A stretch of 64,000 nt of DNA from Polytrichum commune. Taxonomy: Eukaryota; Streptophyta; Polytrichopsida; Polytrichales; Polytrichaceae. The DNA lies in contig OX485807.1 in NCBI GenBank assembly GCA_950295325.1, positions 19,069,666-19,133,665 of the forward strand, in the 5' to 3' direction. The position numbers and the translations under genes were made by a program. The notes under the pieces are model-generated. The model saw only the letters and a list, made by a program, of their open reading frames with translations. It was not told the origin of the DNA and made no database searches. This document shows positions 35,040 through 47,400 of the stretch, in pieces; the stretch's first letter is position 1, and each line of letters starts with the position of its first letter.

Positions 35040-35950
35040 ATTGTCCGTCCTTAAAAGTTTGTCATTTCCCCAACTTCAAGAATTCTAAGTTTTTGCAAGT
35101 TGGAGGTTCTTGGAGCACTCATGGCCTTCCTTGAGTTTTGCTCTCTAGAGTGCGGCTAAGTTATTATGCTCTTGTCTTTGTTTGTTTGATGCAATCGTTG
35201 AGTAACATTCTATGGATGAAAAATGCTCATTGCCTTTCTCATTGGAAAGTGAAAGTGAATTTTACATGTAATAAATACTTATTAATTTAGAAAGTTTTAT
35301 TTTCTATATGTAGGTGAGGCATTTATTATAAAACATTAAAAACTTAGTATAAATACATGAGTCCCATTTTCTAGCCTATCATTAGTACGTATACATTTGT
35401 TTATCTCTATAAACTTCTCGTATCTAGGGGGTTTAATTTCATAGTGTCCCATAGCCGGCGAGGAGGAAAATTAGTATGCCTTCGATAAACTTATAGATGT
35501 TGTTGGCTAGGGCTATGGGTTTGTACCTGTGACCAAAAGTTATAAGAGTTGAAAGTGAAGATTTTCTTACTTCTCAAATGATCACATCAACTCTTTCAAT
35601 TGTGTTAATCATTGAACCTAAAATATTGTCTATATTTCAATACATAACTCAATGTCATCATGAAACATGTTTTTTCAATGTCCATTGTTGATCAAAACGC
35701 TTATCTTCATTGGACACCTACATTTGAGTGATATGCATGTAAATAGATGTGACTCCAAGAGCAAATACCAAAAAGGCGTGTGTATAAACAAGATTGAACC
35801 ACAAGCTCAAAATATGACAGCCACTGTAGGTTCAATAGTCAAACTTTGATGATGAATAAGATATTCATATGAGTTCAGAAGATTACGAGGAAAGTGGCTA
35901 CACCCTTGATTTGGATTTGCTAACCATCTTACACTAATCACTCGGTGGAG
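35040..35950 (+). mobile_element. LTR-retroelement-like repeat, copy 2
   Basis: Collinear with 15830-17560. Shared landmarks are gagttttgctctctagagtg, tttgatgcaat, tacatgtaataaa, tataaatacatgag, the gggtttaatttcatagtg block and ttggacacctacatttgagt. It is shorter than copy 1, with internal deletions. No gag/pol reading was found; TG...CA termini are not proven. Confidence 0.45.
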
Positions 35951-37041
35951 GGCAAAGGGTTATGCTGTTGAGAACACCACCTCAAAAGCCCTATGGTCAT
36001 AGGAGCATTATTGCAGTGGCCAAATCTGGAGCCCTTTGTACAAAATCCTCAACGGAAAGGTCAATCCCTACTACAGTTATGATACTTTTCTGAATGTACT
36101 TTGGGTATTTGGTAGTCGAAAGATATTTGTCTGTAACATGAATACCAGATAATGAAATGCTCCAAGTTCATTCCCTGAGCATATTTAATGAGGGAAGATC
36201 AGCAGCAATTGAATCCTCTTGAAGGGCCTTGTTCAATTGTCTCAAAGAAAAGGAAAAACCCATTTTGAAGGAATGAATTGCAGTGCATGAATTCCACAAC
36301 CCAAACCACGGAGGGTGGTCAGTAACTCCACCCTTGAACAATGATCCACAAAAACTGCTGATGAAATTGTGCCAATGAAACTAGGCCTCGTTTAGATCCC
36401 TTAAATCGTTCTGAAGACAAACTCTCATCAAGTCCAATACCTATCATGAAGAAGGATAAATGAGAACCATAGAATGGTATGTTGATTCATCATTGCATTG
36501 AACCTAACCTGCTAGAATAATGAATCCAACCTTGAGATGAATTTTCCATTGACACTTGTACTATGTCATAGGTAATAGTAAGGACACAAAATATAATATC
36601 ACAAACAAGTCCAGCGGACAACCTCCAAGCTCCATTCTGACACTCTAATTGGAAAGATTCCTTGAAATGAAGAAAGGAGTTTGTCACATGCAAGATCTCA
36701 AAATTTCTTCACAATTCCATGCAACAAACTCTGCTGCACATGACTGCACATTGTTGACGACAGTTTTCTTAGCACCTCCCCTTGTGGGCATTTTATTTCA
36801 AGTGGTGTCTTTTAAGAGATTTCAGCAACTCTATTCTCTAGAATAAAAATAATCTTTGGGCAAGAAGGAATGACAGACATCAAATCTGACACACTGACCA
36901 ATGTTGTTGGATACTGCAGGGAAGTTAATCCTAATCTCTAAATCCAGTCAACAACAAATTATAACCTAGAATACACAGCAAGCATATAACGAGAACCAGA
37001 GCACACTTTGTATGAACCCTCAGAGGTTACCAAAGAGCAGA
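35951..37041. other. Downstream flank of the hydrolase gene
   Basis: No gene recognised. The part next to 37042 presumably holds the 3' untranslated region of the minus-strand hydrolase gene; I could not choose a polyadenylation site. Confidence 0.4.
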
Positions 37042-40000
37042 TTATGATGACACTACTTTGGCAGGGTTCGGTATGTTGTGCGAAATGTATTTAGCACCTG
37101 CTGCATTTTTTTCCAGAAAAATCTCAATACTCCGCCAATACCTCTCCCCTCCTTGCATCCATGTGTCCATGTGCATACCCTCTGGAAACTCAACAAAAGT
37201 ATGTTGGCCCACAGATTGCTGTTCTGCCGTCTCGTAGAGGAGCCGCATGTGAGCAGGGGGCACCATCTCATCCAATTGACCAGCCAGAAACAAGATCGGT
37301 GCATCAACCTGTAATTTACAAGGCACAGTTCACTGAAACCATAATGGCATGCAATTTTGTTGTCTGCAAGCAATTTCATCTTCTTCAATAGAGTTCTCAA
37401 AGACTTACGTTTTGGTAGTGAGTTTAGCCCTACTTTTGACAATTTGTGATTTTTAAAAAGCGTTATTGGGGGATTCTAATCTTGGTGAAATGAAGAGGAG
37501 TAAGACTTTGGCCAAGAGACAGTTATATAAAAATGAATCATAGAAAAAATTTGAATGCACCTGAAATGGTGCTCTCCAAAGTTTGATGCATTCATTTTTA
37601 TATAACTGCCTCTTGGCCAAAATCAAACACCTCCACTTCATTTCACCAAAGTTGCAGGTTTCAACACCACTTAAATGCTCAAACATTATGATTTGTAAAA
37701 AGTGGGGCAAAACTCCCTACTGAAACATGAGTTCTTGAGAGACTTTAAGGAAACCTCTAATCTCTATCAACTACAAATTTCAGAAGCAAACAATCACCAT
37801 TGAGGGTCCTTCTCAATGGCCCACAGTAAGAAAGCAAACAGGTCAGAATGATAACTTACATGCTTGATAAGCTCAATGGTCTTCCAAGGTGACTTCACAA
37901 ACCAATTCAGCAACCCTCTCTTGCCCCCAACTACAAATCTCAGGACTGGAAACATGACGGCAGCCAAGTCAAGCACCGATGTGAATGTGTTCTCCAGTAT
38001 CAAACCAGCTGTCTGCACTTGAAGGCACTCTCCCAATTCAGTGACAGGTTTAGGGATTTTATCACACCACCAGGATTATTAACCCTTAAAGGTCTAAGAG
38101 GTTCAATATGTTAACATGTTATCATTATCATTTTAGATTTGAATACTGATATTTTGTTAATCTATAGCCAATCTAACTTTCAATCCACAAATAAAATACA
38201 GCCATGGTATTTTCTACCCATGCTAACTTTCAACCCCAGTAAGGGTCCAGCTGCACCACCTAGTTAAGAGAATTAGTTAAGTTATGAGTTGGTGAGGATT
38301 AGCTAACCAAAATTCTAGCTAACTAAAATCATGGCTGCAACACCTAGCTAGGAGAATTAACTAACAATGTGAGTTAGTGGAATCAACTACGGTAGAGGGC
38401 TCTCTATTCCAACACAAAATAATTATTTACCCCTCATGATTTGCCACATGTCATGCACACATTCCCCACAACACACTTGTATCCCACGTGGAAATTACAT
38501 TCCGGCACATAAGATAGGATAGGGAGCCCTCTAGGGTAACTCATATGCAAGATAACCGATTGCATGGCCGCAAATCATGGTTACCACTAACCAAAGGTTG
38601 ACCAATTTAAGAGGAGTTAAGGTTGCCTAACCAAAGTTTTGCTCAACTTGCCCAAAGTTTTGAATATTTCACTAATTATGATACATTATAATTATGTGGC
38701 CCACACCATTTGTATTTCATTATGATTAAAGTAGAATGAAATATTATAATTATAATTAATTAAAATAAAATTATGTAATCTAAATTTAGACTTGAAAGGA
38801 CACTTTAGTATTATTTTATCACTAAAGTATTGTCATATAGTTTTAAATATATGCTAATTTAGGACAATGTATGAAATAGTGCGGTCCACCTCATTGCGCA
38901 CTGGAGAAGAGATGGGGAAAGGGGAAAAGGAAAGGTGGGCATTCAAGACAAAAACTTGGGCTACTCATTTGTAAAGTTAGTTAGCATTAGGGATATGGAT
39001 GAGTTAACATTTCTTCACGAAAGCAAGGTCCCAAAAGTTAGCTAACTTCTATTTTGGTAACTTTTATTTGAACCCTGATGCATGTAGCTCAAATACCCGT
39101 GCTTCACAGACACTTAGCAGTTAATTATCTAGAGCACCACAAAAACGAAGCACACTACACATGACATAAGTTGTAGAGATTAATCTCAGTACCTTTCCAG
39201 GGTTGCTCTTGACAAGAGCAGACCCAACAGCTCCACCAAGTGACCTCCCAAAGACCACAATCCTTGTTGGGTCCAAGTCAGGTCTGTGCATCAAGTGATC
39301 CAGCGCTGCCTGAAAGTTTTAAATTTGTAAGCGCATATTGTTAAACTTATCACTCATAAAACTATAACCATTGCACTTCATAACTGTTCTGGTGATGGAC
39401 CATGTTACCTGGGCGTCCAAGGTAAGACCTTTTTGTGAAGGAAAGCCTTCACTATCTCCATATCTACATTTCAGACGAGCACACCACTTAGTAAATGACA
39501 ATCCTAAATAAATATCACAATACTAACAGCCATCCATGTGCTATAATACATTTATGGAGTGTACTTGCAATTATCAGATACCATGACTTTTGTACTCCTA
39601 GGCTCATGTTGACCCTTAAAGTCTGGGCCTCAAGATGTTATATGGAGGGGTTTAAGGTAGCTTAATGACAATTTTAGTTAAAATTGTCAAAATGACCCTA
39701 TCTAGAACTACACTGTTGATGGTATTTAGTGTCACTTACCATTCAGAGTTACACAATGCTCTAACTAAAAATTGAGAATGTAATATTTTACTAAGAAACG
39801 TCATTTATGTTCTATAACATATGAATAACCTCTACAACCTTTGAAAGTACAAATTGGAGTCTATAGTAAGAAGTTATTGCATTGCATAATTAAAAACAGT
39901 AAGTGATGCTAAATACCATAAACGGTGTAGCACATTTACCGTACAACCTATTCCAATTGGAGTATACATATATGCAGAGTGAATTGTTAGGAGCATTTGA

Positions 40001-42727
40001 GCTCAGACTCAAATACATACCGCATATATCTAATCACCATTATCACATATGACTTTGTTTTCACTTTCTCTTTTTAAAAGGTTGTACTGAAATGGATTCA
40101 ACACCATAGATCAAATAAACTATTAATTCCATATTTCTTGGGGGTTCATATGAGTCGTCACATATCCTGTATGAACACACCCCACGTCTTTTAAGGGTTA
40201 AGAAGAGTGAAAATTCAGTCCTTTTGTAGATTATTGTTTACTTCTCTCCCTCCAAATATTTGGACTTTTAATTACCAACCATATTCCAACTGTGAAAAGA
40301 AGAGATGCAAAGCTCGTACCCGCGATATGAAAGTAAAAACACGTTACACTTCAACCGCCGCACCATGAGTTCTACAAACTGCAACCGGTGTGCTATGTCT
40401 GACCAACACTTTTGTCAAGGATAGCTGCAACTGCATCTGAACCAAGGGTTTTTCCTGCTTACAATGTCTGGACCACTAAACTCCAATGTGCTTGACCTAT
40501 GCAGCCTGGACAATAAAATAGCACACCAAGTTCACAGCCATGGCATGAACACCACCTCTAGGTTTTACTTAATATGATGCAGATGATGCATTGAAGGTAA
40601 CATGTTCCAATTATCCCCATAAATGCGAAGCGACAAAGGAAGATAAGGAGGTCTTTCAAGGATACTTCCAGCATTTTCTTGGAGGAACATGACTGTGGGA
40701 CCTGCAAAAGCACAAACCATGTTTGATTGTAACAACTATCTCCCAACATCTTCAACCATTTCACTTGCTGATTGCATTTGTGGAACATGACCACCAACTT
40801 AAAAGTGGGCACTGTATCCATCTAATACTTAACTGATGCGCAGGACATGAGACAGACTCTGAAACCAAACCTTCCTACCTCCACCTGTGCTTGCATGGGT
40901 CTGAGGGTTTTCAAAGCCATGGATTAACAGTGTCATCTTAAACCCTGAAGGCTTTTAGCAACTTTATACATATTCTCTATTCTCTCTTGACACTAAATGA
41001 TGTGAAGCCTTTGTCATATTCTTCCCAAATTATTTCATGCGGGTGCCAAGAAGTGTACCTTCCAACACAAGCTATCACTACCTACCACAAAATCACATCA
41101 CAATGTATATTCACATTGTAAAACATTCAAAAATGCCATCTGTATGAGAGACCTAAACCGAGATCCAAAAGCTTTCAAGGGTTAAACTGCAATGACAAGC
41201 TGAGACCACTTCTCCTAGTTGCAGGCATCCAAATTTTGGTTCACAGCCTCCCGTTCACTTCTTGCGGCCATTATTACACCCATTTACATGTGGCTACTTC
41301 CTTTAAATACTCAAATGCACATGGACGTCACATTTTGGTTGCATGTTTGAACTCATCAACCTTCCCAGATTTGAGATGAAGGCTGTGTTTCTAAATACTG
41401 CCTAGCAAAACCTTCCAACCCTTTCCAAGTCATTTAAGTATTCACACATCCCTCCCCTTTGGTACTCAGATTGTGACGTTGCTGTCAAGGCTACCTAAGA
41501 ATTGCTCACAGATTCCAGTTCCTTTGCTTTGCTTACTTGATAGGAATCCAGAATTTGGAAATTAGGGTGGAGGAGAAGAAGAGAACAGAAGAGAACAGAA
41601 GACACATGCCTTGGCTCACAGCCTCCTCTTCACTTTTTGCGGCCATTTTTACACCCATTTGAAGATATTTTCCCTAAATATCCAAAAGCACATAACCCTC
41701 ACATTCTGCTTGACCACAGTTGTATGTTTGAACTCATCCACCTTCCCAATTTTGAAATGAAGGCTCTGTTCCTAAATAGTCCCTACCAACAAGCTTCCCA
41801 ACCCTATCTACCCCAGTCAGGTATTCTCACACATCCCTCCATTTGGTACTCAAATTATCACATTGCTGTTAAGGCTACCTAAGAATTTGCTCACGGATTC
41901 CACTCCCTCTGCTTTGATTACTTAATAGATAACCGCAATGATTAACAGTATCATCATCTTAAACTACACTGACATCCACCTTCACAGGTTTGAGATAAAG
42001 GCTCTGTTTCTAAACACTCCCCAGCAACAACCTCCCCGACCCTTTCCGAGCCATTTAGGTGTTCGCACACACGCCTCTATTTGATACTCAAATTAGGACA
42101 TTGCTGTCAAGGCTACCTAAGAACTTGCTCACAGATTCCACTTCCTCTCCTTTGATTAAATTATAGGAAACCTGAACTTGGATATTAGGATGGAAGAGAA
42201 GAAAGACCGCACATGGATCTCACCAGCTGGTTGCATGTTTGAACTCATCCACTTTCACAGGTTTGTGAGATGAAGGCTCTGTTCCTAAAATACTCCCTAG
42301 CAACAAGCTTTCCAACCCTTTCCAACCATTTAGGTATTCCCACACACCCCTCCATTTGGCACCCAAAAGTGCGGCAGTCATGTCAAGGCTAACCTAAGAA
42401 TTGCTCATAGATACCACTTCCTCTGCTTTGATTACTTATTATGAAACCCCGAATTTGGATGTTAGGGTGGAAGAAAGAACCTTGGCAGCCAGGTGAGGCA
42501 GGAATGAACCAGCTATGGAGGCGGACTCCATCCTTGGCGACCAGCCACACATCTTCGTAGCGGAGACGAAGCCTTGAAGGTGTGATCGAATAGCCTCTTT
42601 TTAACCCCGGAATGACAGGCACATACACCAGCTTCTCCTGAAATGTCAACAACAAGCCCAAGCATGCACACACAATTGCCCCTACCGCATACCCCAACCC
42701 ATTCACCCAGCTCCACCAGCTCCCCAT
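37042..42727 (-). CDS. WAV2: WAV2/Bem46-like alpha/beta-hydrolase (7 exons)
   Basis: A complete minus-strand gene. Exons in transcript order: 42727-42481, 40701-40666, 40398-40320, 39463-39409, 39309-39193, 38012-37860, 37308-37042. All introns are GT-AG and all phases agree, giving 954 bp, 317 residues plus TAA. Residues 8-30 form one hydrophobic membrane anchor, followed by the family motif FQEKLVYVPVIPGL. The oxyanion-region motif QENAGN is at 90-95 and SYRGYG at 118-123. The nucleophile elbow FGRSLGG places Ser162; Asp242 (GQLDEMVPP) and His275 (EGMHMDTW) complete the triad. Length and order match plant WAV2/yeast Bem46 (about 310 residues), a membrane-anchored serine hydrolase group; Arabidopsis WAV2 affects root bending. 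The substrate is unknown. Exon 2 is only 36 bp. The ATG was chosen because the family homology starts there; the frame runs on upstream through a (GA)n tract that would add an Arg-Glu repeat and is very unlikely to be translated. Confidence 0.93.
37390..37745. repeat. Palindromic MITE in hydrolase intron 6
   Basis: Two arms of about 130-145 bases face each other. The left arm contains ggtgaaatgaagaggagtaa and ggccaagagacagttatata; the right arm, in reverse, contains ggtgaaatgaagtggaggtg and ggccaagaggcagttatata. The loop is about 40 bases. The whole lies between exons 7 and 6 and would be transcribed into a long hairpin in the pre-mRNA. Confidence 0.85.
38040..39190. other. Hydrolase intron 5
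   Basis: Intron between exons 6 and 5. It is AT-rich with no recognised element, though the phrases 'gttagctaa', 'cacctagttaagagaattag' and 'cacctagctaggagaattaa' recur around 38240-38400, suggesting a small internal duplication. Confidence 0.6.
39705..39925. repeat. Palindromic MITE-like repeat, copy 2 (hydrolase intron 3)
   Basis: The left arm gatggtatttagtgtcactt and the reverse of the right arm tatggtatttagcatcactt match, about 210 bases apart. Related to 7297-7515 and 62850-63080 (shared tta(c)cacaatgct-like and ttctataa blocks). Inserted in the intron between exons 4 and 3. Confidence 0.7.
41215..42475. repeat. Imperfect tandem repeat array in hydrolase intron 1
   Basis: Phrases such as aactcatc(c/a)accttcc, gatgaaggct(c/g)tgtt, tccaaccctttcc, ccctccatttggtactcaaa and ctgtcaaggctacctaagaa recur four times, with the last phrase at about 41490, 41870, 42110 and 42388. 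Units are 240-400 bases and diverged. The last unit ends immediately at the exon 1 splice donor (42480), so the array abuts coding sequence. Confidence 0.8.
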
Positions 42728-42798
42728 CTCCACTCCAATCTCTCCAAAACCAAAACAAACATACACAAAACAACCCAACCACCCCCCCCCCTTCTCTC

Positions 42799-42898
42799 TA
42801 ACCCTGCCAAATTCTTTCTCAATCACCACTACCTCCGACCCATGCTCCCCAACCTTTGCTGGACAATGACTGCGGAAACCATACGCAATGATTCCTGA

Positions 42899-42951
<53 letters not shown>

Positions 42952-43054
42952 ACCCTGCCAAATTCTTTCTGAATCACCAGTACCTCCGACCCATGCTCCC
43001 CAACCTCTGTTGGACAATGACTGCGGAAACTATACGCAATTATTCCTGAGCATC
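42799..43054. repeat. Duplicated 105-bp segment flanking a (CT)25 tract
   Basis: The segment starting aaccctgccaaattctttct and ending ttcctgagcatc occurs at 42800-42904 and again at 42951-43054 with few differences. Between them is the CT microsatellite 42902-42950. This lies 70-330 bases upstream of the hydrolase ATG, so in the transcript it would be a (GA)n-containing leader or promoter, a common feature of plant 5' regions. Confidence 0.9.
42902..42950. repeat. (CT)n microsatellite
   Basis: Forty-nine bases of uninterrupted TC/CT. It reads as (GA)n on the strand of the hydrolase gene, about 175-223 bases before its ATG. A shorter CT run lies at 43244-43266. Confidence 0.97.
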
Positions 43055-43489
43055 AGGGTTTAAGGTTAAGGTTTATCATCATCATCACCATCTTCTCTCG
43101 CCATGAGCCCTCGGTGTGGGACGTTAAGTTGGGTTAAGTGAAGCGAGTCCGTTTCTTTGTTGTTGGTTTGAATCCTTCCCAATAAGTTGCTTGTAAGTTA
43201 AGAAGAAGATGAAAAACAGAGATGGGGAACCTCGACCACTGGCATCTCTCTCTCTCTCTCTCTCTTTCCGCTGAATATTATTGCGGATGTTGGGCACAAG
43301 CAAGCAGGTACATACTACACGACAGGAGTCACAGGATGATCTGGCACCGATCACCGTGCTTGGATTCGCACGCCCAGAGCATTCCTTCCAGCATTCCCCA
43401 TTCCCGAGCCTTGTCCTACGGTAACTACTACGCCTACTAGACCCGGCACATGAAGCAAGAAATGGCCGCTTTGAGGCGGTCCCTGGCAG

Positions 43490-44430
43490 TAAGTCCGCCC
43501 CTCTTCGAAGCAAGGGTGGAAAAAACCCAACTCTTTCCAGCCGATGCATTGGGTTTTTGGTTTTAATGCAAAAAAAATTCGATTTTTGTGGTTATATTCC
43601 CGCACTCGGCACAAGGTTGCCACCACATGGTTTTTTATAGTTGGGTTTTTCATAGTGTTTTTTTTTAAACCCAATCATCTAAGGTCCAACAAAATCCAGT
43701 TTTATTCGGTTTTTCTTTGTAAATAACTTGAGGCTATAGGGCAGAGGGCCCAATGTCTGTCAATAGCGGTGCCAAGTCAAGGGTGGAAAAAACCCAACTT
43801 TTTCCCGCCGATGCATTGGGATGTTTGGTTTCAATGCAAAAAACCTAATTTCTGCGAATAAAACCATGGTTTTGTTCCAGCACTCAACACTCAGCACAAG
43901 GCTAGCACCACGCGGTTTTCTACAGTTGGGTTTTACATAGTTTTTTAAGAAAACCCAACCATCTGAGGTCCAACTAAATCCGGTTTTATTCAGTTTTATT
44001 GCAAATAAGTTGAGAATATAGGGCAGAGGGCCCAATGTCCGCCAATGGCAATGCCAAGTGTTGAGATGTTGAGTGTTGGAATAAAACCATAGTTTTATTC
44101 GTAGAAAACATGTTTTTTGCATTGAAACCAAGAACCCAATGCATCAGCCAGAAAAAATTGGGTTTTTTTCTACCCTTCGCAAAATTCATGTTTTTTGGCA
44201 TTAAAACCAAAAACCCAATGCATCGGCCAAAAAAAAATTGGGTTTATTCCACCCTTGACTTGGCACCACCATTGGCGGACATTGGGCCCTCTACCCAATA
44301 ATCTCAACTTATTTGCAATAAAACTGAATAAAACCGGATTTTGTTGGGCCTCAGATGATTGGGTTTTTTTTAAATAAAAATTATGAAATACCCAATTGTA
44401 AAAAACCGCATGGTGCCAGCCTTGCTTCAT
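43490..44430. repeat. Cluster of two direct and one inverted repeat copies
   Basis: Copy 1 (about 43505-43780) and copy 2 (about 43781-44060) are direct repeats sharing agggtggaaaaaacccaact, gccgatgcattggg, ggttttattc.gttttt and gggcagagggcccaatgtc. From about 44090 to 44425 the same phrases recur in opposite orientation (cccaatgcatcggcc, ttccacccttgacttggcac, ggacattgggccctct), with an extra inverted fragment at 44110-44180. The arrangement could fold into a very long hairpin. It resembles nested or rearranged inverted-repeat DNA transposons; no target duplication was identified. Open frames here are shadows of the repeats. Confidence 0.8.
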
Positions 44431-47400
44431 ACTTCCGAATCATTCATGAGGCAACAAGTGGGGCTCTCACATTAAGAAAAATGTAATAATTTTGAAATGG
44501 CCCCACCTTGTAGGACAGACAAAATAATGTTTTACCTCATCCGCCAAGTCCGTTGTGGCAGGGCCCACGGTGAAGCAACAATTTGGCTATGGTATGCACC
44601 TCATGTGCCATGGTTATATAGGACTTGACACATTAGTGTATGGTAGTAGGGCATTGCAACTATCGCTTCTGAAATCGCCATATGTGGTACATTTAGTAGG
44701 GGCATGTCTCAACAACAATTGAGGCCTACATTGTAGTTGTTGCCATCGAGAGCCCTACAATCGCTATGGGCCCTTTGAGCTCATGTGCCAGGTCTATATA
44801 GGTACACATCAACCTTTTAAGCATCATAGGATTATGGTTATTGGAAGGACAATGTTGGTTTGTAATTTGGATTTGTTGTGAGCGGCGGTTCAAATCATAG
44901 AACGAAATTGTCCAACCAACAATCATTCCCATGTTTGGCATGCCCTTGGCAAGATATTCTCCACATCTTGGGGTTTCATCTTATTATGAGGAACATGATG
45001 TTTTGGGTACTTCCGGCCTATAATTCCCCCCGAAAAAACCCATAATATAAAGCCAAGGCATATTACGTATAAGGGAAAGCCCTGAGGCAATGGCTTTACA
45101 ACAATTGAGGCCATGCCCGAGGATGGCATCTTGAAGGGCAAGGATGAATTTATTCATAAGTTCTCTTATAAGAAACTAGACAACAATGATGCATGACATT
45201 TAGCATCAAGATACCGGTGATACTATATCACCCATGTACAAGACACCATACTAGGCAGGAGGCCACTCTAACCCTAACCATGTCCGTTCTACACTAGCAA
45301 CCCTAATTATCATGAAGTTCCCAATGATAGGTGAAATTCCCAAGTAGTTCCCAAGTGAAAACGGATGTATTTTAGATGTACATAACATAGATGAAAGGAA
45401 TTTTAGCATGAACTACCTCTTTAATATGACAAAACGGAGATTCTAAATATCGCATTATCGAGCATCGTAGTCGTATAAAAGAGGGAGTTTTGAACTTAAA
45501 AGTTTGGTCTTGCAACAATGTGTCGTAATATCGAGGGTGTCATATAAACGATTGTCATGTTAACGAGGTTAGACTGTATCCCTTATGCACAGCTAGATAC
45601 CAAAGGTGTGGCCACTATATAACATAGCCAGGGAGACTCAAAATTAGTGTCTTTGAATAAACTCAAAGACTGCACCAAAGTAAAGATACACTACTCCATG
45701 GGGGATGACATGTGTATTGAAGTGCCTAATTTCATTTTTTTGGAAGATTTGTAAAATCGTTCCTTGAACCATGGGAAGCAATATGAGGGTCATTTGTGAA
45801 CGCAGTGGATGAGTGGTGGCAGGAACGGAGGAGATCAGGGGAGGAGGGTTACATCGGTCAAATCCGACGGTCGAGAAAGCACAGGCAACGTGGCCTCATC
45901 ATAAGCCAAAAGTTGCTTTCATCGCCCATAGACTTCTTCTCGACAATTTGAGAAAAATAAAGGAAATTGTTTTGAGAAAATTAAGAGTGTTTAAATGTTG
46001 ATATTAGTCATGTTGGCACCAAGGTGACCAATTTCAATTTTTTGAAGATTTGTGAAAATTGTTTTTAAAGCCTTGGGGAAGCGGGTATGAGGGTGATTTG
46101 TAAATGAGTGAAGAAAAGGAAAGAATTTTTTACCATAATTAGTTTCCCATTTTGTTCATTCAAATCCATTCCTCATATTTTGGAGAGTTTTCTAATTTAT
46201 TTTTAAATCATTTAAAATTTACATTAAAATTTGAAGCCAATTTTTGGGTGCTCAAAATGTTGAGTTTCTTATTTTGCATGTTGGGGCAAACATCTTGTAG
46301 GAATCTCGGGTATCAACTAGAGAACAAAATTGTGTTCATGCATGAATTTTGGGATGTTGACCTTGTTATGTTTAGGGGTTCAATTGTTTCACTCCAATGG
46401 GTATCGGAACGATGTTATTGCTTGTATCATGATTCTTAAGGACCGCTCTTGTTTGAAGTTCGAGTATTTGAAAGATATGACCATGGCCAACATTCTCATC
46501 AATCTCATGCCATGAGTGTGATAGCAAATAATATACAATACGGATTGCAAATTGTTGTGATACATAATCCAAAGATATTGCAACCCAACTATGTTTTGGA
46601 TAACTCCCTATGATCAAGATCACCCAATAACACATGTAATTGTGGTTGTAGTTTCAACACAAAACCTTGCAAGAATTAGATGTACTCAATACAATGGAGG
46701 ATGTTGAAGCACAATATCGTGCCACTCTATGTTGGTGGTTGTTTCTAGTGCAGGTACCAAGGAAGGCTTTCACAATCTTTCAAAACAGTTAAGATTGTGG
46801 CCTTTTTATTACAAACATTGAATCGGTCACATGCTCTTGGTAGGTTTTTAGGGAGGACAACTACTATGTGTTGTGGTACACATATGCATTAAGAGGGTAT
46901 TTATTTGGATGTATAAAGTGTATGTTCTTAATTTGACTACACCCAAATGTTTTACATAATATCATTGTTTTGTCACTTTCATTGATCCTATCATTACTAA
47001 GACAATATTTGAGAAGTAAATGTTTAGTACACTAGAGAAATGCCAATGGGTTAAACTACAAAACACATATGTATCATGTATTCATGTATTTATATGCAAG
47101 GTTCACTACATGATGGCGAACACCGTCATGTATGCACCTATAACTTTGAACTACAACAAGGTCATACGCATCATACCCGAATGATACATGGTTGCAATTA
47201 TTGTCAACCACGAATAGTCAATAATATGTAATCAGAATGTGATGTTAGTACATTGTTGATATATAAATTGTGTGGACTTTCAATGTAGCTATTTTTGAGT
47301 TTCATTTATTAACATTCAAGCTACAATAATACATTAAGGTTTATTTCTAGATCTACAAATGTTAGGTTGATTACATGGTAATAAACCCCTTGACAAAATG

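Noticed and set aside
42389-42961. 190-codon frame starting with an Arg-Glu repeat upstream of the hydrolase
   Set aside because: The extra N-terminal part comes from translating the (GA)n microsatellite and its duplicated flank. Family homology starts at the Met at 42727, and the frame's end beyond 42481 is intron.
43124-43549. 141-codon minus frame with a Arg/Glu-rich run
   Set aside because: The run is translated microsatellite and the remainder overlaps the repeat cluster; no homology recognised.
45520-45590. A Tigger-like terminal sequence (reverse of cagtctaacctcgtta)
   Set aside because: No matching left end or TA-flanked boundary was found, so no element can be delimited.
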